Program-made: the position numbers and the translations under genes
Part shown: positions 33,384 to 45,600 of the stretch, one piece after another
Position numbering within the stretch: the first letter of the stretch is position 1
Layout: the number at the start of each line of letters is the position of its first letter
Origin: Saccopteryx bilineata
Taxonomy: Eukaryota > Chordata > Mammalia > Chiroptera > Emballonuridae
Length of the DNA stretch: 64,000 nucleotides
NCBI RefSeq assembly: GCF_036850765.1
Contig: NC_089494.1
Span: 1,984,001-2,048,000, forward strand
Direction: 5' to 3'
The notes under the pieces: generated by a model
Database searches by the model: none
Told to the model about the DNA's origin: nothing
What the model saw: the letters and a program-made list of their open reading frames with translations, nothing else

Positions 33384-33388
33384 GTATC

Positions 33389-33717
33389 CGAAAGCGGGAA
33401 GGAAGAATTAAGTGGAATGTGCTTTGGAAATAATTCGTCAGAGCGGTTTCCCCAAAGCAGGCACAAGTACCCGGCTTGCCTGGGCCTGGGTTTCCTGGAG
33501 GCCCAGAATGTTCACTGCAAAGCCCAGCAGAGTCCTGGGACGGCCGGGTCACCCACTTCCATGAGTCTCTAGTTTAGTGGGACGCTGATAGGTGTTCTGT
33601 GGAGATGGTTCTGCAGTCACACAGGACTGTATGCTGTATATTGGCAGCATACAGGATTGAACAAAAATCAGATATAGTAGCTACAGGACTTGTCAGAGCC
33701 TTCCTGTGCCACCTGGT

Positions 33718-33751
<34 letters not shown>

Positions 33752-35011
33752 CCAGGTGCTAACATAGATCTACACCAACACACACCAGGCCAGGTGTCTC
33801 TGGAGTAACAGGACATAAAATCTCTCTTTTTAAAAATTTTTAATTAAAGAGCAACAAACATGGATCCGAGGAACTTAACGGCTGCTGGGCTGAGTGGGCT
33901 GTGGACATTTTCCGTCAGGGGTGGAATCAAGGTCCTGCCCTCTCTTCCCAGGAGTGAAATAGTGAAAACCCGCCAAGCGGCCAGGGGGGTCCTCTAGCAG
34001 GTGTTCCCGGGTCCTGCTGTCAGAGGCCACGGGGCCTCTCTGCTCCACGCCCAGCGGGGTGCGCCATGGGGCATGTCCCCAGGTCTGTGGTGCCCAGGTA
34101 TGAGTCCTGACCCTGGACCCAGCCTGTCGGGGAGGGGCCAGCCCCTGGTAAGAGCAGGCAGACCCGGAGAGGTGCCATTCACCTCGATGCCAGGACAGTG
34201 TCGAGTGCTCATCAACCCCCAGTTGGCGTGGGGGGGGGGGTCCCTGCACGCAGCTCCCCGACACCGCACAGCGGGGGGCGGGGAGGGAGCTGTGGAAGGC
34301 TCTGGAAGCCCTCGGCCTGGGACTGCATGCTCCTCTGCCGAATTTACGGTCAGAGATGGGGGGTGTCGCTGGAAGCCATGAAGCCATGAGTCAGGTGACA
34401 GTCTCACACAAGCCCCATGACCTTGGGGAGGGAGCCCATTCTAGGGGCTTGGGCATTCTGGTCTGGCCTGTGGGGACAGGGGACAGCCAGCTATGGGTGA
34501 GTATAGGTCATCGCCATAGAGGCCCTGGCCTCTACGCAGGAGGTGGGCATCTCCCCATCGGCCTCTGGCTGTGTGGGAAGGCCGTGTGCACCTGCTGGGA
34601 CCCCCTGGAGCCTGCCCCAGCCCCTGCTAAGGGGCCAGGGACATCTGCTGCCGGGGAGGAGGCCTGGGGAGGAGGTCTGGGGAGAGGAGGCTGGGGGGGG
34701 GGGGGGCTGGACGTGGTGACTCACTTGTATCCAGGGGCTGTGCCAGGCCCCGGGGCCCCGAGGGGTGTGCAAGGCACAGCCCGCAAGTCCCTGAAACACA
34801 TGGTCATGCGGCAAAGGCCGCAGAAGGCCGGCGGCTGGGGGGACTCGGGTCGGGGGTTCTGTTTGCCGGGACTCAATGGGCCTCGCAGGACGGTGTGGTG
34901 GCATCAGGGCAGCTGGCTGAGACTAAAGCTCTTAAATAGAGTTGGGGTGACCATCACTCTGTCTCTCTGAACCCTCCCAGCAGCTTGAGTGCTGTCTGGC
35001 TCTGGGGCCGG
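33389..35011. other. No gene seen; CA microsatellite
   Basis: A CA run lies at 33718-33749 and a G run of 14 near 34696-34709. Open frames up to 204 codons overlap on both strands and show no domain. Confidence 0.45.
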
Positions 35012-35460
35012 GGGCAGTTGTCTGGAGGGGTCAGCTCAGGACGTGCACTGGGCAGGGGCACTCAAGGGGTCAGCTCAGGACGTGCGCTGGGCAGGGGCAC
35101 TCAAGGGGTCAGCTCAGGACGTGCACTGGGCAGGGGCACTCAAGGGGTCAGCTCAGGACGTGCACTGGGCAGGGGCACTCAAGGGGTCAGCTCAGGATGT
35201 GCGCTGGGCAGGGGCACTCAAGGGGTCAGCTCAGGACGTGCGCTGGGCAGGGGCACTCAAGGGGTCAGCTCAGGACGTGCGCTGGGCAGGGGCACTCAAG
35301 GGGTCAGCTCAGGACGTGCGCTGGGCAGGGGCACTCAAGGGGTCAGCTCAGGACGTGCACTGGGCAGGGGCACTCAAGGGGTCAGCTCAGGATGTGCACT
35401 GGGCAGGGGCAGTTGTCTGGAGGGGTCAGCTCAGGACGTGCACTGGGCGGGGGCACTCAA
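35012..35460. repeat. 39-bp minisatellite, ~11 copies, in frame
   Basis: ggggtcagctcagga followed by cgtgcgctgggcagg and ggcactcaa recurs every 39 bp from 35027 to about 35417. 39 is a multiple of three, so 13-residue repeats run in two forward frames. Both outer units share a 'gggcagttgtctggagggg' variant, a sign of unequal exchange between edges. Confidence 0.95.
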
Positions 35461-36569
35461 GGAGCCCCAGGAATGGCCTCCCCTTGGTTCATGGGGAGGA
35501 CTCTGAGTGGCACAGGGCACCCGAGGGCTGAACAGGAGCAGGCTGCTTTCTGGAAAGAGAGAAGGACAGTGTTTGCATCAAGAACAAGAGACGTCCCTTG
35601 TCCCCCAACCAAACCCGGGGCTCAGCCCTAGTCACAGAAGAGGACTCCAGCCTCTGCTGGCAGCTGGTGAGGGTTGGCAAAACTGCCCACCCCAGGGGGA
35701 TCAGGGAAGCCCCCGGGCTGGCCTTATGGACACGAAAGTGGCCAGATGGTCAGCCCCTTGGACCAAGAGCAAGGCCTGTTGCAGTTGCCAGTGGCAGCCA
35801 CCAGGTGGCACGGGAGAGTCCAGAACAGGCAACAGGTGGTGAGTGTCCTCCTTGCTGGACAGGAGGATGTGGGGAGCCCTTCCCCCGAAGCCACACCTCT
35901 GCCTGGGGTCTCCTCAGGCCAGTGACCTGTGTATGGATGGGGTCAAGGGTGGGGCTGGCCCCCCACATGGCAGGGGCTGCTATGCCCAGTGTGGAAAGGT
36001 GGCTAAGGGCTAGCCAGTAGGGAAGAGCAGCAAGGACCCCAGGCACCTGGCACCTAGCTCAGCCCCGTGCACGCCGGGCGAGAGCCCAGCCGAGCCCCAG
36101 GCTGCAGAGCGGTGGGGCTGGAGACCCAGCACTCGCCCTCCACCCAGACCCCCCTGCCCGCCAGCCCCTTCCTGGGCGACAGTCTATCAGGTCCCTCTCC
36201 CCGGCGGCAGACCCGCGTGGACGCTGGCCAGCCCCTGACCAGGTGGGACCTCTGCCTGTGCACCCCGCCCAGGGGTACCTGCTCCCTGGTCCCACCTGCT
36301 CCTCTCGGGCACGGACGCAGATCAGGTCTGCGGGAAGAGGACGATTCCACCTCAGTGCATTTGCACTGGAAGGGTCTGTGGACCCTCAGGTTGGGGTCAG
36401 CGGGAAGGACTTGCCATTGGCCTTGAGATTTAGGAATAGTCCCTGTGCAGGTGGGAGGTCACTGCGAGGTGAAGGTCAGCACGCAGTTGAGGGGTGTCAG
36501 CACAGAGTGGGGTGTCATCGCCCTGCACCTCAGGATATGACAGTGACCGACCATGGCTTGAAGGTATTA
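35461..36569. other. No gene seen
   Basis: GC-rich unique sequence with short domain-free open frames on both strands. Confidence 0.4.
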
Positions 36570-36603
36570 ATAATAATAATAATAACAATAATAATAATAA
36601 AAT
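36570..36603. repeat. AAT microsatellite
   Basis: About 11 AAT units with one AAC. It abuts the MITE that follows. Confidence 0.9.
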
Positions 36604-36606
36604 AAA

Positions 36607-36954
36607 CAGTCGTCCCTCACCACATTGCGGTTCACTTTTCCCGGTCTCACTGTATCGCGAATTTTTAAATTGTATACATCTAATTTTGTATTGTGGATTT
36701 ATATCGCGTGATTTTGCGGTATATAGATATTTATTATTTTAACTATTTTTGCGGTAAAATAAGCAAAATAAGTGTGGGAGAGGTTAATAACGGTGTGGGG
36801 AAGGTTTGTAAGAGTGTGGGTAGGGTTTATAAAGCTTTAACACATATACAAATAATAAAATACATATAGGGTCACTGCGACGCGGATTTTCGCCTATGGG
36901 GGGCGGGGGGTTCTGGAACCTGACCGCTGTATTGCGGTGTAGCGTGGGAGCCAG
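36607..36954 (+). mobile_element. pogo/Tigger-like MITE
   Basis: The left end cagtcgtccctcaccacatt is the typical terminal repeat style of pogo/Tigger elements. The interior is AT-rich with 'tatcgcgtgattttgcggta' and 'gcggattttcgcctat'. The right terminal repeat is decayed and the TA duplication is not clear, so this is an older copy. It has no coding capacity. Confidence 0.65.
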
Positions 36955-39900
36955 GGTCTGTGGGCCGGGTGTCGGTCACCCCTTCAGAGCCCTCTGATAT
37001 CATCACATTTGATGCTCGTGATCCCCTCGCGGGAAGGTGCTGCTGCCCCCCCCATCACAGGTGAGGTCCCAGGGACAGGGACCCTCCTGCCAGGGTGTCC
37101 ACATCCCACGCCACCATGCTCGGGGCCCTCGGATCCTGCGCACTGCTTTCCCGACCCTCCATGTCACTGCAGGCAGCTCAGCGGCCAGGGTTAACTTGAC
37201 TGGAGAAGTTGCGGCTCCCGCAGGGGCAAAGCGCCAATCCCGCCAGCACGCTTCCGTCCAGGCTGAGCGTCCCCGTGTCCCCAGCAGCGGTCGGCGCGGC
37301 CACACCGTGTGCTGGGTCCAAACGCAGGACAGACGGGCGGGGCGTGCTTCTCGGTCTCCTCCGGGAAGGTCACGGACTTCGGGAGCACCCTGACCGCTCC
37401 CGCGAAGCTCTCGGTAACAAGGTGGAGGCGGCACCAACCCACCAGGAACACCCCTGGTCCTGGTCAGCCCGCCCCGGCCAGGCAGGGGCCCTCTGGGCAG
37501 GACACGCCCCAGGAGGACATGCCTTGTGAGGGGCAGGTCTGGGAGGCGAGGTCCGAGGAGTGGGGGGCAGGGGCAGCGAGGGAGCCGGGTCCGATGGCTC
37601 CACCGGGAACACCTAGTGGTCAGGTGCCTGGAGAGGCTCTCCCCTCTGCTCTGGGGTAACCTGAGCCGCTGGGCTTCCCGCTGTGACCTGTCACAGCTCT
37701 GTCCTCCCCCTCGTTAGGGCCGGGTCAGCAGAGGTGACTGGGCAGGCCCCCCACTTGACGAGTTCTCTTTTAAACAAACCCTCACGGCCCCTGCTCTTTC
37801 CTGGAAAGTCTTGTCACATAAATTGTCACTTCAGTGCCACTGCGTTTTCATCCAGGGAGCCGTCAGGACTATTTGGAAAAGGAATGAGGGGGTCAGATGT
37901 CCTGCGTTCACGGTGGTGTGGATGACGGCTCGTCTGGATGCCAGACGCTGGTGAGACAAAGGCCTCCCCAGACCATGGGGCCACGCTCCTGCGGGATCTG
38001 CGAGCTTGTGCTCCTCCGGGCAGCCCAGGCTGGACGCAGGGCTCGGCCACGTTGTGCAAAGGACTGACCATGCCACGCAGGGGTGTGGCCACTGCTGCTG
38101 TAGGTTGGCGGGGCTGGACGGGGTCTTCACCGTCCCCGTGAATGTGCAAACACCTGGAAGGAGGGGCCGCTAGGACCTCGAAGCTCCGCCCTTCTCTCTC
38201 GGGTCTGCGGGGACAAGCGAGGAACCCCGTGTTTGTACGCCCTTCCCCAGCTCCAACGCATCCCCTCCGTCATGATCTCACCTCGTCTCCCAAGCACCCA
38301 CCCGGGGAACGAAACAGAGAGACTACACCCCTCTCACACGAGGAGACTTCCTCGTCTGCACGAGGCTTTCACGGAGCCGGGAGCTTCCCCAAGGCCCTCG
38401 GCGGGGAGAGGAGCTGTCCCGTGTCCACCTGCCTGTCCTCAGGGTCATGCTCACCCCGAGGTCATGACTTCGTGTGCAGTACTGAAAGCTTCTAATAGCC
38501 ATTTCCCCACAGGGGATGCCGGCCGGCCGGAGCTCAGACGGGGAGGGGAGTGTCTGCTGCTGGGACCCACAGCCTCTTCATTATCCAGAAGAGGGTTGAG
38601 GAGGCTGCCGGGCGTGGCTCTCTCCACGACCTCCTCGGACCCCTAACGCTCAGCGGCATGTTTTTGTTTGCCTCTGCAGTGGGGGTCTGGACCTTGCCTT
38701 GACCACTCACTGTGCTCTGGAACCTTCTCTCCAGGAGGGGACAGCGATAGGGTTTCATGGCCTGGGTCATTCTCCAGTGTTTTCCCTGCCCCCTAAGCTA
38801 TCACGTTCTATACCTGCTCCACCAAAGAGATAAAGTTCACCAGATATGTGTGGAGATGGCTCGACCCTGAAGAAGTGGGGGAACACAGGCTCGAGGAAGT
38901 CGTCTGCCCGGGAGAACCCAGAGGGGCCTCACGGAGGAGGTGTCGCCTGAGCCGGCCGGTCTTGAACCTGCCTGGGCTGTGGCGGGCGGCGGCAGTGGAA
39001 GGGTGGGCGGGCCTGGCCGAGTGCCGTGCGCAGAGCGGTGCCGTGAGAAGCTGTGTTTGTGTTGGCAGAGCTCTCCCCGGAGCCATTCCCGTGTGGACGG
39101 CTACGTGATGGGAGAAGGTGGGTCAGAGGGTTTAGAAAAACACTCCCCGGGCTCTGCATGTGTGCATGTGTGTGTGTGCGTGTGTGTGTGTGTGTGGGAA
39201 GAGTAAGTCCGCTCGGCGTGTCCAAGGGTCGGTGAGTGTCCAGCCGTCTCTGGTTGCAAAGGGCGGGGCCCTCTCACCGTTTCAGCTTCCCTGCGGGGTC
39301 GGGAGACACGGACAAGGTTCTCAGAGAACCAAACGTCTTCCCGTGAACGTCACACAGCTCAGCACGCCAACCGCGGCCACACCAACACGTGAGCGACACA
39401 GGTGTGGATGCAAGAAGACGCTGCCCGTCGTGAGGAAGTCCACAGAGGAGGGTGGCTCTGAGTGTGCGGGGGGGGGGGGGGGCAGAGGAGACGCAGAGGC
39501 CAAGGCGGGGGGGAGGGGCAGCGGCCACAGACCAGGGACGGTCAACGAGAGAACCCGGTTGTGGAGAAGCAACGCTCCCCTAACCCGGTGCAGCAGACCC
39601 ACGTGGGCCGCGTCCGAGGAGCCGACTCCCCCGGGTGTAGGTGAGAACAAGGGGTTCAGCCATAATCACCGTCTAAACAGGGGACGCCGGGTGCCACGCC
39701 GACCTGGGGGCACTTTCTAACCGTCTGCCCACGGCAGTCGCAGCTCCAGGTCCGCACCCTCCGGACAGAGGCTGGCAGCATCCTGGGTGGCCACCGGAAC
39801 CCGTAATTAAACAAAGAGCCAGGTTTCCAGATCACCCTGGTCACCGAGGACCCGTGGCAACCCCCTGCCAGTCCCAGGACTCAGGACCCAGATGACACTG

Positions 39901-41253
39901 GTGAGGTTATGCCCTCCCCTGCGGCAGCCCCAGAAGACCCCGGAGGCTGAGACAAGTGGGGGTCGCTGGCGGCCGATTGGGGGTTAGAGCCTCCAAGAGC
40001 AGCCCCCTTGGCAGAAGCGGGCCCGTCGTGGTCACCACAGGGGTGTGGGACCACACCCTGGACGGCCACTTACCGAGAAGTTCCTCTGTCTCAGTATTTT
40101 ATGTCGGGGGGGGGGTGGTCCCCTCCCTGGGTCCCCAAGGGGAGGGTCAGGTTACCCTCAGGTCCCTGAGCACAGAGCTTGGCTCAGAGGAGCGCAGCTG
40201 GGGACCGCAAGGCGTCCCCTGCCTTCCCCTTCCCGGGACGCTCTTGGCTTTAACGGCAGACACCCTGGATGAGAAAACGCCGTCCGGAGTGCCTCGGGGT
40301 CGCCCCGCGTGAGTGCAGTCGCCTTGCAGGGGTCCTGAGCCAGCTCCGGCACTGAACGGAGTAGTGGGCGCAGAGAGGAGCCCGTGGGCCAGACCCCGCC
40401 CCCCCACGCCAGACCCCGCCCCCTACACCAGACCCCGCCCCCACAGCAGCACCAGCAGTCACAACACCTCATTCCGGCCCTAAGACGCCCTCGGGGCCTT
40501 GCACGGGCAGGTCAGCTGGCACAGACGCCGCTCCCAGCCCGGCTCGGTGTTTACTGAGAAAATACCGCCTGCCTCCTGTCTGCTGGCTCACTTAGTACCC
40601 GAAACCGGTCCACGCGGAGGAGGGGGCGTGAGAGTGGGCGGCCTTGCCTCCCTGCCTGCAGGACCCTGAGCCGCGTCTGTGGTTCCAGGGGTCTCCGTGG
40701 GCTGGGTCCCTGTCCTCCGCTGCGGTGGGATGGGCGACGACTCCTCTCAGAGAGCCCGAGAGACCTGTCCCACCACCCACCCTGACCGCTGGGCAGCCCT
40801 GCCTCTCCCCCTGGCAGCGCCCACGGACCCTGCTCCTTGCCCTTGAACTTAGCATTCAGCCGCATTGACGGAGCACCGACTGAGGACTAGCCTCGGTCGC
40901 AGGTGCCGGGACACGTCCGTGGAGAAGCTAAAACAGACCCCAATGCCCGGCCCGGTGGAGTTTACACTCGGCCGGGTCCGGGGGTCCGGGGGTGGGCACG
41001 GGCGCTGATACACAAGGAGCATCGGTCAGCTATGGGGTGTGTTTCAAGGTGGCCAGGGCCAGGGGGGCGTGGGGCAGGGCGACCTGGCCGGCCGCAGCGG
41101 GAAGGTGACGTGAGCGGAGACGGGCAGGCTGGTGAGAGCTGTCGGGGGCAGGGACGCCTGGGCAGCAGCCCACCCCGGGGCCGGGGGCCGGCCCCACACG
41201 GTGCAGGAAGGTGGTCAGTGTGACTGGGCAAGAGATGGAGGCGTGGCCTGTGT
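36955..41253. other. Long GC-rich unique stretch, no gene seen
   Basis: Over 4 kb without a recognised exon or interspersed repeat. It holds a TG microsatellite (39160-39196), a G run of 15 (about 39467-39481) and three tandem 'ccagaccccgcccc' GC boxes (40390-40442). Overlapping open frames up to 186 codons have no domains. If a host gene existed here its exons would be short and not identifiable by eye. Confidence 0.4.
40390..40442. promoter_or_regulatory. Triple GC-box tandem
   Basis: Three copies of ccagaccccgccccc, each with a CCCCGCCCC Sp1/KLF-type box, spaced about 17-20 bp. Possibly just a tiny tandem repeat. No promoter activity can be inferred. Confidence 0.3.
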
Positions 41254-41660
41254 GTCCCTCTTCTGGAGCTGCCGTAACAAATTACAGCAAACCGGGTGGC
41301 TTACAACAACAGGTATTTATCTTCTCACAGCTCCGGAGGCCGAGGGTCGGATCAGCGTGGGCAGGACCGTGACCTCTGCGGAGGCCTCTGGGGTGGAGTG
41401 CTGCCTTTCCTCCGTCCAGCGGCGGCTCTTTCTCCGGTCGGTCCTCACAGACAACGGGTCCGTCTCCGCCTCATCTCCACGCGTCCTCCTCCCTGGTCTC
41501 TCCTCTGTTCCTTCTCTCCTTACACAGACGCTCGTCCTTGGGGAGAGGACCCATCGGCTAACCCGGCAGCATCTCACCTCACGATGCCGGACTTAATCAC
41601 ATCCACGAAGACCCTTTCTGCCAACATGGTCACGTTCACGCGTACCGGGGTTCACACGTG
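41254..41660 (-). mobile_element. MLT1-like LTR remnant
   Basis: On the plus strand it reads as antisense MLT1: 'gagctgccgtaacaaattac', 'cgggtggcttacaacaacag', 'tatttatcttctcacagctc'. The later part is decayed. A ggcgtgt heptamer tandem (41682-41705) follows. Confidence 0.65.
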
Positions 41661-41751
41661 GACACCGCAGCAACTCTGGCACGTGGCGTGTGGCGTGTGG
41701 CGTGTGGGGAAGCGCAGAGCTGCTTCCTAATGGCAAGAAAAGGAAACATGA

Positions 41752-42119
41752 AGCCAGATGGCTCAGTGGTAGAGTGTCAGCCCGGTGTGTAGAAGTCCCG
41801 GGTTCGATTCCCGGCCAGGGCACATAGGAGAAGCGCCCATCTGCTTCTCCACCCCTCCCCCTCTCCTTCCTCTCTGTCTCTCTCTTCCCCTCCCGCAGCC
41901 AAGGTTCCATTGGAGCAAAGATGGCCCGGGCGCTGGGGATGGCTCCGTGACCTCTGTCTCAGGCGCTAGAGTGGCTCTGGATGCAACAGAGCAATGCCCC
42001 AGATGGGCAGAGCATCACTCCCTGGTGGGCGTGCCGGGTGGATCCTGGTCAGGTGCATGCGGGAGTCTGTCTCTCTGCCTCCCGGCTTCTCAGTTCAGAA
42101 AAATACAAAGAAGAAGAAG
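41752..42119 (+). mobile_element. tRNA-derived SINE, same family as 8326-8698
   Basis: The head has the A box (gatggctcagtggtagag) and the B box (gggttcgattcccgg), then a CT-rich linker, 'ccaaggttccattggagc' and a GAA-rich tail. An 11-bp TSD aggaaacatga is seen at 41741-41751 and 42120-42130. A 258-codon frame that runs through it is not a gene. Confidence 0.88.
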
Positions 42120-42130
42120 AGGAAACATGA

Positions 42131-43104
42131 AAGGAGACTGCTGGGAAGGTTACAGGCGGCAAAGCAGCACTGGGCAAGAACTTTCAAAGGTCGTATTTGA
42201 ACCTGGGACGAGGAGAAGACAGACCCGGACTTGTATCCTCTTCCGTCCAGCCGTTTGGACAACGCGGGTGACTGTGTCCTTTCCGTGTCACGGGGGGGAG
42301 AGTCCGTTATGCGAGCAGAATGACGAAACAGCATCTTCTCCTTCGAGCACCCCGCGCCAAGCAAGGGACCGCCGCCTGCACACCTGTTTCCCGATCCCAC
42401 ACACATCGCAGCGGGCGGAGGGTAAGCAAGCGCGACCCCTCCACCGGGGTCTGAACCCCAACTGTCCACCTCTCGCTCACCCGCTCGGAGCCTCGTTCTG
42501 CTCATCTGTACAAGGGGCCACGAGACTGCTGACGTCTCGGGCAGCTCTCGAGATGAAGTGAGAGAGGCTGCAGGGGTCTGAGCACCCCGCCCGGCAGGCC
42601 CCTCGCGGAGGCCGGCACGGCTGGTGCTGCAGATACGCCAGGCACCGTGTTCAGGGTTTAAGGTTCAGTAATGACCGGAATGCGCAGCTAGAGTTTTTGA
42701 GTTTAGCGGGGAAGGACAGGCATGGGAGAAGCATTCTCATGGTCCCGTGGACATCACTCTGGGCATCCGGGTGAAGAAATGATGGATTCTCTCTTGAGAC
42801 CAAGAGAGGGCTCCTCCCCAGGCTGAGTAAAGACTCAGGAAGTGCGTGCGCCGCACACAATCGCTTGGGTGTGCTGTATAAACGAGCCAGTCAGGACCCT
42901 GCCCCCTCCAACTCACTCCTGGGCGCGTGAAGTTAAATACTTTGCACATGAGATAAACAAGACATGGTATAAAGACACCAAACATTGAGCTAACCAGGAA
43001 AAAAAAAATTCACACATAGGCAACACAGGAAAAGGAAAAGAAAAAAATATAGAAATTTTAAATAGAAAAAAAGTAGATATTGATTGATAAAATTCAAGAG
43101 GTGA
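42131..43104. other. No gene seen
   Basis: Unique GC-rich, then A-rich sequence. No exon or repeat family is supported. Confidence 0.4.
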
Positions 43105-43144
43105 GTGTGTGTGTGTGTGTGTGCGCGCGCGCGCGCGTGTGTGT
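43105..43144. repeat. TG-CG-TG alternating tract
   Basis: A (TG)n run passes into (CG)7 and back to (TG)n, about 40 bp of unbroken alternating pyrimidine-purine, a strong Z-DNA-forming motif. Confidence 0.9.
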
Positions 43145-44600
43145 TTAAACCAAGGTCAATACAACTGACCCATCCCTGGTTGGTCCTACTTTTAAAAAGA
43201 GAGAAAAAAAATAAAATAAAACAAGGTAAACAAAACCAGGAATGGAGAAAACAGCAAGGTAGGATAAAAAAACGGTGGGTAATTGTATGCAGAAATCATT
43301 AACATCTTAATGCAATAGACAGTTTGAAAAGAATACACAAATTACAGCACTGGTTTCAGAAACAGGAAACATCTAAATAAACCAAAAACTTAGCAACTGC
43401 AAAACACGGCAACCTGTCGTCTCCCCCAAAAAAGGTGCCAAGTTTAGATGCTTTGGGGACGGGTGATTTTCAACAAAAATGGGACACGAAATTCCCACGT
43501 TACACGCAATGATCGAAAACACAGAAGATTAAACATGTCCCGATATACTTTACAAGTTTATGTGACCTTAATTCTAAACATGGAAAAGAATAGTGGGGGG
43601 GGGGGGGGACGGTGTTGCCTCTGAAGACAGGTCCAAGACTATGAAATAAAATCCTTGCAAACCAAGCCCTTCCTGTGTTACACAAATATTACGTCCTTAG
43701 CAGGAAGGCTCTACGACAAAAACTCAGGATGACTTTATATGAGGAAATCCGCCTAGTTCATGTCATTTAGTCAAAGAAGTAAAAAAAAGAAAAAGAGAAA
43801 GAATCTGTTCACAATGTACAGAAAAAGCCCAGAAGAAAAATCATTAGAAATGGGCAAAACCGCTGGGGAGGGCATCTCCGAACTCTCCAGGGAGCCCCTG
43901 GGACGTGAGCAGAGCTGAGGGGCGTGGGGCGCAGCCCTCACTGAAGACCCCGTGCTGGACATCAAGTTTTTCTCCAAATTGACTATAGGGTTTCCTGCTG
44001 TTTGAGTTTAGGTCCCAGTGGGTTTGGGAGGAAAGAGAGAAGACCTCTGGTAACGGCTCTGAGAAGGGCCCACTCCCCATCCAGCACATACCAGGGGGTT
44101 CTGTTTTAGGATGTGTGGGAGTGAGGACGCCAGACCTCATGGGACCCTCAGGGCCACGCAGGCGGGCTGCCGCGAGGCGGGCCAGGGCGCCCGCGTAGCT
44201 CTGGAGACGGCAGCCCTGGAGAGCATTCACTCTCCGGCCCTCCACCCAGCGGCCCAAGCCTGCTTCTCAGCCCGCACTGCCCCTGTGTCCCCATCAGCCC
44301 AGGCCTCCTGCTCGGGGCTGTGTGTCTTGACTTCCCTCCACAGCCAGGGCTGACGCCTGTGCTCTCGTCAGCAAGCGCGGTAGTGGGGACAGGCTTTAGG
44401 GACAAGAGGACAAGCAGAGACAGCGGGAAGGAGCTGTTGTCCAGGCTGCGGAGTGCCTCTCCATCGGGAGGGCCAGGGAAACGGGCTTTAAACCTGGAGC
44501 CGATACCGTCAGAGCCGCCGCCAGGAGAGGATGGGAAAGAGGAGAAGACCTGGGGTGGGGCTGTCGCAGGGATGCTGAGGGCTCTGCCGGGTGCCCCCTC
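43145..44600. other. A-rich (possibly old L1), then GC-rich; no gene seen
   Basis: 43145-43800 is A-rich and could be old L1, but no diagnostic word is convincing. A G run of 12 lies near 43597-43608. 43850-44600 is GC-rich with overlapping, domain-free frames. Confidence 0.35.
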
Positions 44601-44664
44601 CACCTCTCAGCACGTGACTCCACCTCTCAGCACGTGACTCCACCTCTCAGCACGTGACTCCACC
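44601..44664. repeat. 20-bp tandem with three E-boxes
   Basis: cacctctcagcacgtgactc repeats exactly three times (44601, 44621, 44641) and starts a fourth. Each unit has a palindromic CACGTG E-box (44611, 44631, 44651) in the context agcacgtgact, suited to USF/MYC/MITF-type bHLH factors. Confidence 0.9.
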
Positions 44665-44809
44665 TCCGAGGGTTCCGGACCACGTTCGAGGAGCCCACTG
44701 TGGCTCCCGGGGTGAAAGGTGGCCTCCGAGTCCTTCCCTTCTGCCGTAGTCGGGCAACCTTTGGGTGTGCGTGGGGGGTCCTCAAACTTTTCTCCCACAG
44801 AACTGGGAA

Positions 44810-45600
44810 AAATAACTAGGCGCTTCTCAGACATCTGAAGTTTACATCTGGAAACTTCAATCCTGTTCAAAAATTGCAAAGCCTTTCATTGCCAGGACAT
44901 TGGAAGAATAGATTCAAAAGCAACACTGTTGCCTCTCACACTTTTAAGTGTATCCATAGGATAGAACGATCTTATTAGAACGCAGCCTACCAACATCAAC
45001 CTGGGAAACACATCCTTGCTCTCCCTATCGGATATTCTGCATGTTTCCTTTTTCTCCCTTCACTTCTAATTCCATCCACTGCCTCTCCAGCGTTTATCTT
45101 AATATAACGTATTTCCACGCACGAGCGCCTCTGGCAGATCACCCTATTGTTTTGTTCCCTGTTATTTCTATCAACACGATAATACATAGATTGACACTTT
45201 AAAATTTATTTCTAATGACTCTGAAGCGCTAAATGTTAAAACATTTTCTTCTGGGTTAAAATAACATTGCCATTAATATTAGTTCCTAATGATCAAAATG
45301 ATAAAAATATTATAAACAGAGATAATTTTTAAGCACAAAGGTAGCAATTTATTATAGATTCTACTTTTTTTTTTTTTAGACATTTAATAAAGGAAGGATA
45401 TATGTTGCCTACCAGCTGGATATTTTTTCTTTTCTTTTTAACATGAGATAAAAAGTTTTAACTATTTTCTAAAATGGATAAGGTAGATGAACCGAAGTCA
45501 GAATAAATATTGAATCATTTGGCGTGAACACTGTTTTAACTATCTCTTTAAGTCATAAACACCCCATCTAAAAAAAAAAGGCATAGGAAATGTTTATCCG
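44810..45600. promoter_or_regulatory. Candidate conserved AT-rich noncoding block
   Basis: Nearly 800 bp of AT-rich, apparently non-repetitive sequence with many TAAT/ATTA words (for example 'tgccattaatattagttcc', 'ttcctaatgatcaaaatg'). It lies between GC-rich flanks. Old L1 is an alternative. Conservation is not visible here. Confidence 0.25.

Noticed and set aside
41785..42561. A 258-codon frame
   Set aside because: Its first part is a SINE, and the rest has no recognisable domain.
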